DNA from: an uncultured Bacteroides sp.
Lineage (GTDB): Bacteria > Bacteroidota > Bacteroidia > Bacteroidales > Bacteroidaceae
Assembly: GCA_900755095.1 (NCBI GenBank)
Contig: CAAEFE010000095.1
Span: 66,976 to 130,975 of the forward strand
Length of the DNA: 64,000 nt
Direction: 5' to 3'
Below, piece after piece: positions 1 to 8,896 of this stretch. A model generated the notes under the pieces. The model was not told where the DNA came from. It worked only from the letters and a program-made list of their open reading frames with translations, and ran no database searches. Numbering within the stretch: position 1 is the first letter of the stretch; each line of letters starts with the position of its first letter. The translations under genes and the position numbers were made by a program.

Positions 1-782
1 TGATGCAAGGCATCAATCTTTTGAAAAAACATGGGGTGGAATGGAATGCGATGGCAGTTATTAATGACTTCAATGCCGACTATCCACTAGACTTTTATCG
101 TTTCTTCAAAGAAATCGGTTGTCAGTATATCCAGTTCGCTCCTATCGTTGAACGTATTCTCTCACATGAGGACGGTCGTCACCTCGCTTCTCTTGCAGAA
201 AATAAAGCCGGAACCCTTGCCGATTTTTCGATCACTCCGGAGCAATGGGGCAACTTCCTTTGTGCTCTTTTCGACGAATGGGTGAAAGAAGATGTAGGCA
301 AGTACTATGTACAAATATTCGATTCGACTTTGGCGAACTGGATGGGCGAACAGCCTGGTATATGCACAATGGCAAAGACCTGCGGTCATGCCGGCGTGAT
401 GGAATTCAACGGAGATGTTTATTCATGCGACCATTTTGTATTTCCCGAATATAAATTAGGTAACATTTATAGTAAAACTCTGGTGGAAATGATGCATAGC
501 GAGCGTCAGCACAATTTCGGGAACATGAAATATCAGTCTCTCCCTACTCAATGCAAGGAATGTGAGTTCCTGTTTGCCTGCAACGGAGAATGCCCGAAAA
601 ATCGTTTCAGCCAAACGGCAGAAGGCGAACCGGGATTGAATTACTTATGCAAAGGCTATTACCAGTTCTTTAAGCATGTAGCTCCTTATATGGACTTTAT
701 GAAAAACGAACTGATGAATCAGCGTCCGCCTGCTAATATCATGGAAGCACTGAAGAACGGAGATTTGAAAATTGAATACTAA
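1..782 (+). CDS. Anaerobic sulfatase-maturating enzyme, C-terminal part (5' end outside window)
   Basis: Radical SAM enzyme that oxidises the active-site Cys or Ser of sulfatases to formylglycine; it acts in the cytosol before sulfatase export. Only about the last 260 residues are present, so the CX3CX2C radical SAM motif lies upstream of the window. What is visible is the SPASM-type cluster-binding region: CGHAGVMEFNGDVYSCDHFV, then QCKECEFLFACNGECPKNRF and a final YLCKGY, the Cys pattern typical of this family. The reading frame is open to the window edge, so the first in-frame Met (position 3) is internal and not a start. The S46 peptidase gene follows 32 bp downstream on the same strand, with no terminator visible between them. 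Family assignment is strong; the exact substrate set cannot be told. Confidence 0.88.
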   Translation, partial: MQGINLLKKHGVEWNAMAVINDFNADYPLDFYRFFKEIGCQYIQFAPIVERILSHEDGRHLASLAENKAGTLADFSITPEQWGNFLCALFDEWVKEDVGKYYVQIFDSTLANWMGEQPGICTMAKTCGHAGVMEFNGDVYSCDHFVFPEYKLGNIYSKTLVEMMHSERQHNFGNMKYQSLPTQCKECEFLFACNGECPKNRFSQTAEGEPGLNYLCKGYYQFFKHVAPYMDFMKNELMNQRPPANIMEALKNGDLKIEY

Positions 783-814
783 CCAATCATATATTTTAAT
801 TTTATCATTAAATA

Positions 815-2974
815 ATGAACAGACTAAGACTTTATCTATTAGCGCTGGCTGCGCTTTTTGTATGTTCCGTTAAAGCGGATGAGGGTATGTGGCTATTGCA
901 ACTGATGCAACAGCAACACTCCATAGACATGATGAAAAAACAAGGGTTAAAACTGGAAGCACAGGACCTATATAATCCGAATGGAATTTCTCTTAAAGAT
1001 GCCGTAGGTATATTCGGAGGCGGATGTACCGGAGAAATTATCTCACCCGAAGGTTTGATTCTGACCAATCACCATTGTGGCTACGCCTCCATCCAGCAAC
1101 ATAGTAGTGTTGAGCACGATTATCTGACTGATGGTTTCTGGGCTACTTCCAGAGACAAAGAGCTCCCTACTCCGGGACTGAAATTTACATTTATCGAGCG
1201 TATCGAAGATATCACGGATATTGTCAATGCCAAGATCGCGGCAAAAGAAATCACCGAATCCGAATCATTCAGCAGTATATTCCTTCAAAAGCTGGCTCAT
1301 GATCTTTATTTTAAAAGTGACCTGGCAGACAAAAAGGGAATTGTTCCGCAAGCTCTTCCGTTCTATGCCGGAAATAAATTCTATCTTTTCTACAAGAAAA
1401 TATATCCGGATGTACGTATGGTAGCCGCTCCCCCCTCCTCTATCGGTAAGTTTGGCGGTGAAACAGACAACTGGATGTGGCCGCGTCATACCGGCGACTT
1501 TTCCATGTTCCGTATTTATGCAGATGCAAATGGTGAACCGGCAGAATACAGCGAGAGCAACGTCCCACTGAAAACCAAGAAACATTTGTCTATCTCTATC
1601 AAAGGATTGAAAGAAGGAGATTATGCAATGATTATGGGATTCCCCGGAAGTACGAGCCGCTACCTGACTGTATCAGAAGTAAAAGAACGTATGGAATCGG
1701 AAAACGATCCACGTATCCGTATTCGTGGTGCACGTTTGGCTGTCCTGAAAGAGGTAATGAATGCCAGTGACAAAATCCGTATTCAATATGCTAACAAGTA
1801 TGCGGGTTCCAGCAACTATTGGAAAAACTCCATCGGCATGAATAAGGCCATCATCGATAATGATGTATTGGGAACAAAAGCTGCACAAGAAGCCAAATTC
1901 GCAGAGTTTGCAAAAGCACAAAACAATGCTGAATATGCAGCGGTAGTGAAGAACATTGATGACCTGGTAGCTAAGACAACTCCTCTCAACTATCAGTACA
2001 CCTGTTTGAGAGAGACTTTCTTCGGAGCTATCGAATTTGGCAATGTGATGTTGACTAAAACACGCGAAGCATTGCTTGAGAAAAACGATTCTGTAATCGA
2101 AGCACGCATGAAAGCCTTGGAAAGCACTTACGAAAGCATCCATAACAAAGATTACGATCATGAAGTAGACCGCAAGGTAGCGAAAGCCTTGTTCCCCTTA
2201 TATGCTGAAATGATTCCGGCAAACCAACGTCCTTCTATTTATAAGGTTATTGAGCAGAAATATAAAGGCGATTATAACAAATTCGTTGATGATATGTATG
2301 ACAACTCTATTTTTGCCAACCGGGCAAACTTCGAGAAGTTTACAAAGAAGCCTTCAGTGAAAGCGATTGACAATGATCTGGCACTGCAATACTGCCAGTC
2401 TAAATACGACTTAATGGATACACAGGCTTCCCAACTCAAGGATATGGATCGGGAACTAGCTTTGCTGCACAAAACTTATATCCGTGGTCTAGGTGAAATG
2501 AAGTTGCCTGTACCTTCTTATCCGGATGCAAACTTTACCATTCGTCTGACCTATGGTAACGTGAAACCTTATGATCCGAAAGACGGCGTACACTACAACT
2601 ACTATACGACCACTAAAGGTATTCTTGAAAAAGAAAATCCGGAAGACCGTGAATTCGTTGTACCTGCCAAACTGAAAGAACTGATCGAAAAGAAAGATTA
2701 TGGCCGCTATGCTTTGCCAAATGGTGATATGCCTGTCTGCTTCCTGTCAACCAACGACATCACCGGTGGTAACTCCGGCAGCCCGGTACTGAATGAAAAC
2801 GGAGAACTGATCGGTTGCGCTTTTGATGGCAACTGGGAATCATTAAGCGGTGACATCAACTTCGACAACAACCTGCAACGTTGTATTAACCTGGATATCC
2901 GTTATGTCCTGTTCATTCTGGAAAAGTTAGGAAACTGCGGACACCTAATCAATGAAATGACAATCGTAGAATAA
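815..2974 (+). CDS. S46 family dipeptidyl-peptidase, DPP7-like
   Basis: Periplasmic serine exopeptidase that removes dipeptides from peptide N-termini. There is an N-terminal signal peptide ([21 protein letters not shown]). The chymotrypsin-type triad is visible as His86 (TNHHCGY), Asp228 (RHTGDF) and Ser654 (TGGNSGSP). The length of 719 residues is normal for S46. In characterised Porphyromonas enzymes the residue 18 after the catalytic Ser sets S1 specificity: Gly in DPP7 (hydrophobic P1) and Arg in DPP11 (Asp/Glu P1). Here it is Gly672 (AFDGNWE), so a DPP7-like preference is inferred. The stop codon directly abuts the ATG of a paralogous gene, so the two are almost certainly co-transcribed and give a complementary pair of dipeptide-releasing enzymes. 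Confidence 0.92.
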   Translation: MNRLRLYLLALAALFVCSVKADEGMWLLQLMQQQHSIDMMKKQGLKLEAQDLYNPNGISLKDAVGIFGGGCTGEIISPEGLILTNHHCGYASIQQHSSVEHDYLTDGFWATSRDKELPTPGLKFTFIERIEDITDIVNAKIAAKEITESESFSSIFLQKLAHDLYFKSDLADKKGIVPQALPFYAGNKFYLFYKKIYPDVRMVAAPPSSIGKFGGETDNWMWPRHTGDFSMFRIYADANGEPAEYSESNVPLKTKKHLSISIKGLKEGDYAMIMGFPGSTSRYLTVSEVKERMESENDPRIRIRGARLAVLKEVMNASDKIRIQYANKYAGSSNYWKNSIGMNKAIIDNDVLGTKAAQEAKFAEFAKAQNNAEYAAVVKNIDDLVAKTTPLNYQYTCLRETFFGAIEFGNVMLTKTREALLEKNDSVIEARMKALESTYESIHNKDYDHEVDRKVAKALFPLYAEMIPANQRPSIYKVIEQKYKGDYNKFVDDMYDNSIFANRANFEKFTKKPSVKAIDNDLALQYCQSKYDLMDTQASQLKDMDRELALLHKTYIRGLGEMKLPVPSYPDANFTIRLTYGNVKPYDPKDGVHYNYYTTTKGILEKENPEDREFVVPAKLKELIEKKDYGRYALPNGDMPVCFLSTNDITGGNSGSPVLNENGELIGCAFDGNWESLSGDINFDNNLQRCINLDIRYVLFILEKLGNCGHLINEMTIVE

Positions 2975-5131
2975 ATGAGAAAACAAATCCTATTTGTCCT
3001 ATTTTCACTGGCAACTCTTAGCATCCACGCTGACGAAGGCATGTGGATGCTAACCGATCTGAAAGCACAGAACGCTGTTGCCATGCGCGAACTTGGTCTC
3101 GAAATTCCGATAGAGGAAGTATACAACGCAAATGGTCTTTCTCTAAAAGACGCTGTTGTACACTTCGGAGGAGGATGTACGGGAGAAGTTATCTCTTCCG
3201 AAGGACTGGTACTGACTAACCATCACTGTGGTTATGGAGCTATCCAGCAACATAGTAATGTAGAACATGACTATCTGACAGATGGTTTCTGGGCTATGAA
3301 CCGTGATGCGGAACTCCCTACTCCGGGATTGACCGTCACTTTTATCGACCGGATTCTCGATGTGACGGATTACGTCAACGAACAACTGAAAAAAGATCCG
3401 GACCCGGATGGTGTTAATTATCTATCTCCAAGTTATCTTGGCAACGTAGCAGAACGTTTTGCCAAAGCCGAGAATATAGAAATAACTCCTGCAACAAAGT
3501 TGGAGCTCAAGGCTTTTTATGGAGGAAACAAATATTATCTGTTCATCAAAACAGTATACAGTGATATTCGTATGGTAGGGGCTCCTCCTTCTTCCATCGG
3601 TAAATTCGGAGCTGATACCGACAACTGGATGTGGCCTCGTCACACAGGCGACTTTTCTCTCTTCCGTATTTACGCGGACAAGAATGGAAAACCGGCAGAA
3701 TATTCTAAAGACAACGTTCCTCTGCAAGTGAAAAAACATCTGAAGATCAGCCTCGCCGGAGTTCAGGAAGGAGATTTCACCTTTGTCATGGGATTCCCCG
3801 GACGTAACTGGCGGTATATGATTGCCGACGAAGTGGAAGAACGGATGCAAACGACCAATTTCATGCGCCAGCATGTACGCGGAGCCCGTCAGAAAGTACT
3901 TATGGAGCAAATGCTGAAAGATCCGGCAGTGCGTATTCATTATGCAAGCAAATATGCTTCTTCGGCCAATTATTGGAAAAATGCAATCGGCATGAATGAA
4001 GGACTGATACGCCTCAATGTACTGGATACCAAACGTGCACAGCAAGAAGAACTATTAGCCCGCGGCCGTGAGAAGGGAGATGATTCGTATCAGAAAGCCT
4101 TTGATGAGATTCGCTCTATTGTATCTCACCGACGCGATGCGCTATATCATCAGCAGGCTATCAATGAAGCATTGGTCACCGCCCTTGATTTTATGCGTAT
4201 CCCTTCCACGACAGAATTGGTTACCGCTCTGAAATCGAAAGATAAAGAGCAGATAAAAGAAGCAAAACTAAAACTGAAGAAAGAAGGTGATAAGTATTTT
4301 GCTTCTGTCCCTTTCCCCGACGTGGAACGGATGGTAGCGAAAGAAATGCTGAAGACTTATGCCAACTACATTCCTGCAGAACAACGAATCAACATCTTCG
4401 AAATCATCAATTCTCGTTTCAAGGGAAGTATTGACGCCTTCGTTGATGCCTGTTTCGAACATTCCATTTTCGGCAATCCTAAAAACTTTGAGAAGTTTAT
4501 CAAGAAACCAAGTTTGTATAAAATAGGATATGACTGGATGGTATTATTCAAATATTCTGTTACCGACGGAATTCTGAAAACAGCCATTGCCATGAAAGAA
4601 GCCAATCAGAACTATGACGCAGCTCATAAAGTATGGGTGAAAGGCATGATGGACATGAGACAGGAAAAAGGAACGCCGATTTATCCGGATGCGAACTCTA
4701 CTTTACGATTGACATACGGCCAGGTGCTTTCTTATGAACCGGCTGACGGTGTGGTATATGATGCTCATACCACCCTCAAAGGTGTGATGGAAAAAGAAGA
4801 TCAGGGAAACTGGGAATTCGTAGTGCCTCAAAAGCTAAAAGAGTTATATAAATCCCAGGATTATGGACGTTATGGCAAAAACGGTGAAATGCCTGTCTGC
4901 TTTATCGTAAACACCGACAATACAGGAGGAAACTCCGGTAGTCCGGTATTTAACAGCAAAGGTCAGTTGGTTGGAACTGCTTTCGACCGCAACTTTGAAG
5001 GCTTAACAGGAGACATTGCTTTCCGTCCTTCATCGCAGCGAGCCGCTTGTGTTGACATCCGCTATACCTTGTTTATCATCGATAAATACGCAGGAGCCTC
5101 TCATATCATCGACGAACTTAGCATTGAGTAA
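2975..5131 (+). CDS. S46 family dipeptidyl-peptidase, DPP11-like (acidic P1)
   Basis: Paralogue of the preceding gene and contiguous with it (ATG immediately after its TAA). Signal peptide MRKQILFVLFSLATLSIHA. The catalytic triad is His83 (TNHHCGY), Asp226 (RHTGDF) and Ser654 (TGGNSGSP). The S1-determining position, 18 residues after Ser654, is Arg672 (AFDRNFE), which in the DPP11 family forms the salt bridge to Asp or Glu at P1. Length is 718 residues. The pair probably arose by tandem duplication and then diverged in specificity. A strong bidirectional hairpin follows 10 bp after the stop and separates it from convergent genes. Specificity is inferred from one residue and family knowledge; S46 membership is secure. 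Confidence 0.92.
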   Translation: MRKQILFVLFSLATLSIHADEGMWMLTDLKAQNAVAMRELGLEIPIEEVYNANGLSLKDAVVHFGGGCTGEVISSEGLVLTNHHCGYGAIQQHSNVEHDYLTDGFWAMNRDAELPTPGLTVTFIDRILDVTDYVNEQLKKDPDPDGVNYLSPSYLGNVAERFAKAENIEITPATKLELKAFYGGNKYYLFIKTVYSDIRMVGAPPSSIGKFGADTDNWMWPRHTGDFSLFRIYADKNGKPAEYSKDNVPLQVKKHLKISLAGVQEGDFTFVMGFPGRNWRYMIADEVEERMQTTNFMRQHVRGARQKVLMEQMLKDPAVRIHYASKYASSANYWKNAIGMNEGLIRLNVLDTKRAQQEELLARGREKGDDSYQKAFDEIRSIVSHRRDALYHQQAINEALVTALDFMRIPSTTELVTALKSKDKEQIKEAKLKLKKEGDKYFASVPFPDVERMVAKEMLKTYANYIPAEQRINIFEIINSRFKGSIDAFVDACFEHSIFGNPKNFEKFIKKPSLYKIGYDWMVLFKYSVTDGILKTAIAMKEANQNYDAAHKVWVKGMMDMRQEKGTPIYPDANSTLRLTYGQVLSYEPADGVVYDAHTTLKGVMEKEDQGNWEFVVPQKLKELYKSQDYGRYGKNGEMPVCFIVNTDNTGGNSGSPVFNSKGQLVGTAFDRNFEGLTGDIAFRPSSQRAACVDIRYTLFIIDKYAGASHIIDELSIE

Positions 5132-5141
5132 GTTGAGAGTT

Positions 5142-5207
5142 GAGAATTAAAAATTGAGAAATAAAAGTTATGCCATCTGGCATTATATTTCTCAATTTTT
5201 AATTCTC
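5142..5207. terminator. Bidirectional terminator, long AT-rich hairpin
   Basis: Two perfect 22-bp inverted arms (5142-5163 and 5186-5207) flank a second small hairpin, ATGCCA-TC-TGGCAT (5170-5183). It lies between convergent genes ending at 5131 (+) and 5218 (-). The arms are A/T-rich, so U-tracts form on either strand. Confidence 0.75.
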
Positions 5208-5217
5208 TATTTTCAAT

Positions 5218-5400
5218 TTATATAAACTCTTCCACCATATACATCTCGTCAATCATCTCATTCATTATATTCTGTAAATTCTGAACTGCTTCTTCAGGAG
5301 ATTCCCCATAAGCATTACATTGCATATTTACAGTCAACCAGGCATAGTAGCCACCATCTGATGCGCGTTCAAGCACATAATCCGTTCTGTTTAGTTTCAT
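5218..5400 (-). CDS. Small HicB-like protein, no HicA partner
   Basis: A 60-residue acidic protein. The segment GGYYAWLTVNMQCNAYGESP followed by EEAVQNLQNIMNEMI resembles the HicB/HicB-like beta-beta-alpha core (aromatic, small 'G-E(S/T)-EEA' turn, amphipathic helix). HicB normally sits with a HicA toxin and often has a C-terminal DNA-binding domain; both are missing here. Its ATG overlaps the TGA of the upstream glycosyltransferase gene in an ATGA, so translation is probably coupled. A free-standing fold used as a small regulator or partner of the glycosyltransferase is as plausible as an orphan antitoxin. Function is not known. Confidence 0.6.
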   Translation of the reverse strand: MKLNRTDYVLERASDGGYYAWLTVNMQCNAYGESPEEAVQNLQNIMNEMIDEMYMVEEFI

Positions 5401-6524
5401 ATTGGTAAATAATTAGTGAATGTTGGTATTGAAGTTATTTCTGAATGTGAAGCTGCCAGTTTCTCCAGTTCACGGATCATCCGACGTTCACAGCTACGAA
5501 CCCAATAAACGAAATGACGGTTCGGAGTATATTCTCCTGCAAAACGAAGCAACGGCTGCAAATCAAAGGAATCACTGATTATTCCTACCCCCGCTTTCAT
5601 TGCATCATAGGCATTGCAGTCTTGTTCAATATGTGCCGGAACCATTAATACAGGTTTTCCAAGATACATTGCTTCGCAAATAGACTCGAAGCCTGCCGTA
5701 CTGGCATAAGCCTTACAACCCGCCATAGCATTAAGAAACTTCACATCATCTATTTGATGGAAACTCAATGTTTCGTCAATCCGTGTCACCTCTTCAGCAT
5801 CCGATCTATCCCAGAAAAAAGTTAAAGGAACTTCCGGATGTTTCGCATGAAAACTCTCCACGCTATCAGCAAACCCGGAATTAACCATATATCCATGAAT
5901 ATAATCACCCTTTTCCGGACGGATAGCGGTCACTTCCTGACGAATCAATGGAGGAACGGTCACTATTTGATTCATATCATCCTGTTCCATTTCCAGGAAA
6001 GACAAAGCCAGTTTCTTCGAAGATCTTAGAGCGGTCATCCGGGTAAAGAAACGCAGCATCCATAACTGGCACGAATTTTTATCCGGAAACTCGAAATCAC
6101 GATGTAAAAACAGATACTGATGCCCAACACAAATATACGGAACGGAGGGACGGAAGAGTGCATAGGTAAGTCCGGTTAAAAGCTCGTAGAAGTTGATGAC
6201 AACTTCCGCCCCTGTCTCCCTGATCCGCTGATTTATATAATACATGCTACGAAGATACTCCGGTAATCTTAATAAATTGTATGCAAAGCTTTTCGTCAGG
6301 TTCGCCCGTTTATTATCTGCCGTAGGCAGAAAGTTCGGACTAATGAATCGCTTCACCGGTGCATGAATACTCCGATTGAAAAATCCCGGCAAAGTACGTG
6401 TCGAGCTTTTCCCGACTAAGACTTCCACTACTTCATGCCCATTGCGCAATAACATTTCTTCGAGAGTGATTGCCTGTGTAAAATGCCCTCTCCCCTCACC
6501 TTGAACAATAAATAAAAATTTCAT
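5397..6524 (-). CDS. Glycosyltransferase, MurG/GT28-like fold
   Basis: A 375-residue cytosolic glycosyltransferase. The N-terminus MKFLFIVQGEGRGHFTQA is the GRGH glycine-rich loop of GT-B enzymes in the MurG/GT28/UGT group. The C-terminal half carries the nucleotide-sugar signature STAGFESICEAMYLGKPVLM followed by EQDCNA. No signal peptide or membrane segment is seen. Donor and acceptor cannot be told from sequence. It overlaps the HicB-like gene by 4 bp and is divergent from the thioredoxin gene across a 168-bp gap. Family assignment is good; role (lipid or polysaccharide glycosylation) is unassigned. Confidence 0.8.
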   Translation of the reverse strand: MKFLFIVQGEGRGHFTQAITLEEMLLRNGHEVVEVLVGKSSTRTLPGFFNRSIHAPVKRFISPNFLPTADNKRANLTKSFAYNLLRLPEYLRSMYYINQRIRETGAEVVINFYELLTGLTYALFRPSVPYICVGHQYLFLHRDFEFPDKNSCQLWMLRFFTRMTALRSSKKLALSFLEMEQDDMNQIVTVPPLIRQEVTAIRPEKGDYIHGYMVNSGFADSVESFHAKHPEVPLTFFWDRSDAEEVTRIDETLSFHQIDDVKFLNAMAGCKAYASTAGFESICEAMYLGKPVLMVPAHIEQDCNAYDAMKAGVGIISDSFDLQPLLRFAGEYTPNRHFVYWVRSCERRMIRELEKLAASHSEITSIPTFTNYLPI

Positions 6525-6641
6525 AGTTCCATTATTTTTAGATACGCAAAATTCCCTCTTTCACATTACAAGATGATGACTCTATGATTACTATTTCATG
6601 AACAAAATCAGCTTTTTCTCGTTATATAATAAAATAGAAAT

Positions 6642-6649
6642 TATATTTG
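6642..6649 (+). promoter_or_regulatory. Putative -7 box for the thioredoxin operon
   Basis: TATATTTG fits the Bacteroides TAnnTTTG box and lies 43 bp before the trxA ATG. No clear -33 TTTG is seen at the usual 19-21 bp spacing. Confidence 0.5.
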
Positions 6650-6692
6650 CGGTCTTCAAAGACTGCTTTTTAACTCTAAGAAAGAAAAGATT

Positions 6693-6992
6693 ATGGAAAA
6701 ATTTGAAGATTTAATACAGTCACCAGTGCCCGTTTTAGTTGATTTCTTTGCAGAATGGTGTGGACCTTGCAAAGCAATGAAACCGGTTTTAGAAGAACTA
6801 AAACTTATTGTGGGAGATAAAGCACGTATTGCAAAGATAGACGTTGACCAGCATGAAGACCTGGCTACTAAATATCGCATACAAGCTGTACCGACCTTTA
6901 TACTGTTCAAGAATGGAGAGGCTGTCTGGAGACATTCCGGCGTAATCCATAGTAGCGAACTGCAAGGGGTTATCGAGAAGCATTATACATAA
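6693..6992 (+). CDS. trxA: Thioredoxin, cytosolic
   Basis: A 99-residue single-domain thioredoxin with the active site WCGPCK (Cys23, Cys26) and the cis-Pro loop AVPTF. It has no signal peptide, so it should act in the cytosol as a general protein-disulfide reductase. The start is preceded by the A/G-rich AAGAAAGAAAAG. The next gene, an exported thioredoxin, starts 17 bp downstream, so the two form an operon pairing a cytosolic and an envelope member. The length is typical. Confidence 0.93.
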   Translation: MEKFEDLIQSPVPVLVDFFAEWCGPCKAMKPVLEELKLIVGDKARIAKIDVDQHEDLATKYRIQAVPTFILFKNGEAVWRHSGVIHSSELQGVIEKHYT

Positions 6993-7009
6993 AAAGATAA
7001 TAATAACGA

Positions 7010-7474
7010 ATGAAGAAAGTATTAGTAATGGTAGCCCTCGTCATGGCAAGCGTAATTGTATACGCATTCAATGACAGTAGGGAAACTAATCAAGGTAAAA
7101 AAGAGGTAACAGGTAACGGTGAAGTCGTCGTAATGGACAAAGAAATGTTTCTGAAAGACGTCTTCGATTATGAGAAATCAAAGGAGTGGAATTATAAAGG
7201 TAATAAGCCCGCCATCATCGACTTATATGCAGATTGGTGCGGACCATGTCGCCAGACAGCTCCTATCATGAAAGAATTGGCAAAGGAATATGCCGGAAAA
7301 ATTGTCATCTACAAAGTCAATGTAGATAAACAAAAAGAACTGGCAGCTTTATTTAATGCAACAAGTATTCCATTGTTTGTATTCATTCCCATGAAAGGAG
7401 ATCCACAGCTTTTCCGTGGAGCTGCTGACAAGGCAACTTACAAAAAAGCGATTGATGAATTTCTCTTGAAGTAA
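7010..7474 (+). CDS. Exported thioredoxin-fold protein
   Basis: A 154-residue protein with an N-terminal hydrophobic signal (MKKVLVMVALVMASVIVYA) and, after a roughly 45-residue linker, a thioredoxin domain with WCGPCR (Cys77, Cys80) and the cis-Pro segment TSIPLFVF. It should work in the periplasm, either reducing disulfides or in a resistance-to-oxidation role. The DsbD-like reductase at 51461-53515 is a plausible electron donor elsewhere in this window, but that link is inference. It is second in the trx operon and is followed by two hairpins. Confidence 0.88.
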   Translation: MKKVLVMVALVMASVIVYAFNDSRETNQGKKEVTGNGEVVVMDKEMFLKDVFDYEKSKEWNYKGNKPAIIDLYADWCGPCRQTAPIMKELAKEYAGKIVIYKVNVDKQKELAALFNATSIPLFVFIPMKGDPQLFRGAADKATYKKAIDEFLLK

Positions 7475-7483
7475 AGAAGAAAA

Positions 7484-7520
7484 TATAGTGACGCTATCCG
7501 GTCGGGATAGTAACGCTATA
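7484..7520. repeat. Imperfect hairpin sharing its core with the next one
   Basis: Arms 7484-7499 and 7505-7520 pair at 12 of 16 positions. The left arm core GTGACGCTATCC differs by one base from GTGACGGTATCC in the terminator hairpin just downstream, suggesting duplication of a hairpin unit. Confidence 0.5.
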
Positions 7521-7525
7521 ATAGG

Positions 7526-7566
7526 AAAAGAGTGACGGTATCCTTGCAAGATACCGTCACTCTTTT
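7526..7566. terminator. Bidirectional terminator between convergent genes
   Basis: A perfect 17-bp stem (7526-7542 with 7550-7566) and 7-nt loop; A4 and T4 runs at the ends serve both strands. It sits between the exported thioredoxin (+) and the nitroreductase gene (-). Confidence 0.85.
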
Positions 7567-7583
7567 GTATATCTTGCCAATCC

Positions 7584-8219
7584 TTATTTGAAGTATCCCA
7601 CAGGATGATTCATCATTGGCATTTGGCTATCTTTCAATTTCAAAACTTTCTTCAATTGTTCATTGTCCATCGAAGCGCGTGGCACTGTTGCTATGTTAGC
7701 AGCGGAACAGAATATTGAAATATTTTGAGAAACGATGCCGGAATCCATAGCCCCCATCAACTGGCTGCGTGCACTCTTCGCATCTCCAAATCTGGAAAGA
7801 TCACTGATTAACACCAAGGACACCGGAGCTGTTTTCACAAATGCCTGTCCACCGGCTACTGCTCCACGATGATCTCCTTCAGCAACCAGAGTCAACTGAT
7901 GATTTTTAGCATCATACAGATAACTTCCTTCAGGTAATACTACATATACATCCACATCCTGCTTATTCAACGCCGACGGAGCTGTTCTCATTCCGGATTC
8001 CTTACGGTTTATCCCATTAGCAGCCCATAACAAATCAGACAGATCCGACAGACTCAATGATTTAGAAGCATACTCGCGAGTTGAATGTCGTTCAGACAAT
8101 GCCTTCATCACCGCACCGGTACGGTTTAAATTAGGCTTCGGCAATTTAATCACTTTGTCAGCAGCAAAAGCAGCCACCGAAAGCATTAAACAAACTAACA
8201 ATAGTTGTACTTTTCTCAT
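7584..8219 (-). CDS. Exported nitroreductase-family flavoprotein
   Basis: A 211-residue protein with a signal peptide (MRKVQLLLVCLMLSVAAFA) and a nitroreductase-type domain: the N-terminal R-S/H-TREY motif (ALSERHSTREYASKSLS), the central AVAGGQAFVKTAP segment and GAMDSGIVSQNISIFCSAAN, which corresponds to the 'G-A-x-Q-N' flavin-binding helix. Members bind FMN and reduce nitro compounds, quinones or flavins with NAD(P)H, but an exported form needs another electron source, so the physiological role is unclear. It has its own promoter-like box and sits between terminators, so it is probably monocistronic. Confidence 0.82.
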   Translation of the reverse strand: MRKVQLLLVCLMLSVAAFAADKVIKLPKPNLNRTGAVMKALSERHSTREYASKSLSLSDLSDLLWAANGINRKESGMRTAPSALNKQDVDVYVVLPEGSYLYDAKNHQLTLVAEGDHRGAVAGGQAFVKTAPVSLVLISDLSRFGDAKSARSQLMGAMDSGIVSQNISIFCSAANIATVPRASMDNEQLKKVLKLKDSQMPMMNHPVGYFK

Positions 8220-8245
8220 AACTGTGGTATTTAAAAATTGATAGA

Positions 8246-8253
8246 CAAATATA
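8246..8253 (-). promoter_or_regulatory. Putative -7 box of the nitroreductase gene
   Basis: Minus-strand TATATTTG, 27 bp before the start codon and just downstream of the preceding operon's terminator. No convincing -33 element. Confidence 0.45.
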
Positions 8254-8258
8254 AATAA

Positions 8259-8294
8259 AAAAGGTCTGTATTCGTTGCAGAATACAGACCTTTT
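8259..8294. terminator. Terminator of the perR-rubrerythrin operon
   Basis: A 15-bp perfect stem (8259-8273 with 8280-8294), 6-nt loop, and a T-run on the minus strand. It lies 20 bp past the rubrerythrin stop. Confidence 0.85.
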
Positions 8295-8313
8295 AAGAGT
8301 TTATTAGGCTTAA

Positions 8314-8874
8314 TTATTTCTTATCACCGAAATAACGGTTGTACAATCCTTCAAAACCTTTACCGTGACGAGCTTCGTCTTTGCACATTTCGTGTACAGT
8401 GTCATGGATAGCATCCAGATTCAGAGCTTTAGCACGAGTTGCGATACGTTTTTTGTCTTCGCATGCACCTTGTTCAGCATCTTTACGTTTCTGCAGGTTC
8501 GTTTTAGTATCCCATACGCAGTCGCCCAACAATTCCGCAAACTTAGCAGCATGTTCAGCTTCTTCCCAAGCGTAACGTTTGAAAGCTTCAGCTACTTCAG
8601 GATAACCTTCACGGTCTGCCTGACGGCTCATAGCCAAATACATACCAACTTCAGTACATTCTCCCATGAAGTGATTGTTCAGGTCCTTAATCATTTCTTC
8701 GTCACAACCTTTTGCCACACCAATAACGTGTTCGTCAGCAAAAGACAATGCGCCACCTTCTACCTCAACAACTTCTACGAATTTGCTGGCAGGAGCTTTA
8801 CACAATGGGCATTTTTCAGGAGCTGCGTCACCTTCATGAACGTAACCGCATACAGTACATCTAAATTTTTTCAT
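8314..8874 (-). CDS. rbr: Rubrerythrin with N-terminal rubredoxin domain (reverse rubrerythrin)
   Basis: A 186-residue cytosolic non-haem iron peroxidase that reduces hydrogen peroxide in anaerobes. The rubredoxin FeS4 site is at the N-terminus (Cys6, Cys9, Cys22, Cys25: CTVCGY, CPLC), followed by a ferritin-like four-helix diiron domain with E-E-x-x-H motifs ([10 protein letters not shown] and [12 protein letters not shown]). Classical rubrerythrin has the domains in the other order. It is the second gene of an operon with the PerR-like regulator (22-bp gap), which supports peroxide-inducible expression. A terminator follows immediately. Confidence 0.92.
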   Translation of the reverse strand: MKKFRCTVCGYVHEGDAAPEKCPLCKAPASKFVEVVEVEGGALSFADEHVIGVAKGCDEEMIKDLNNHFMGECTEVGMYLAMSRQADREGYPEVAEAFKRYAWEEAEHAAKFAELLGDCVWDTKTNLQKRKDAEQGACEDKKRIATRAKALNLDAIHDTVHEMCKDEARHGKGFEGLYNRYFGDKK

Positions 8875-8896
8875 TTTCTTCTCAATTTTAAATTAA

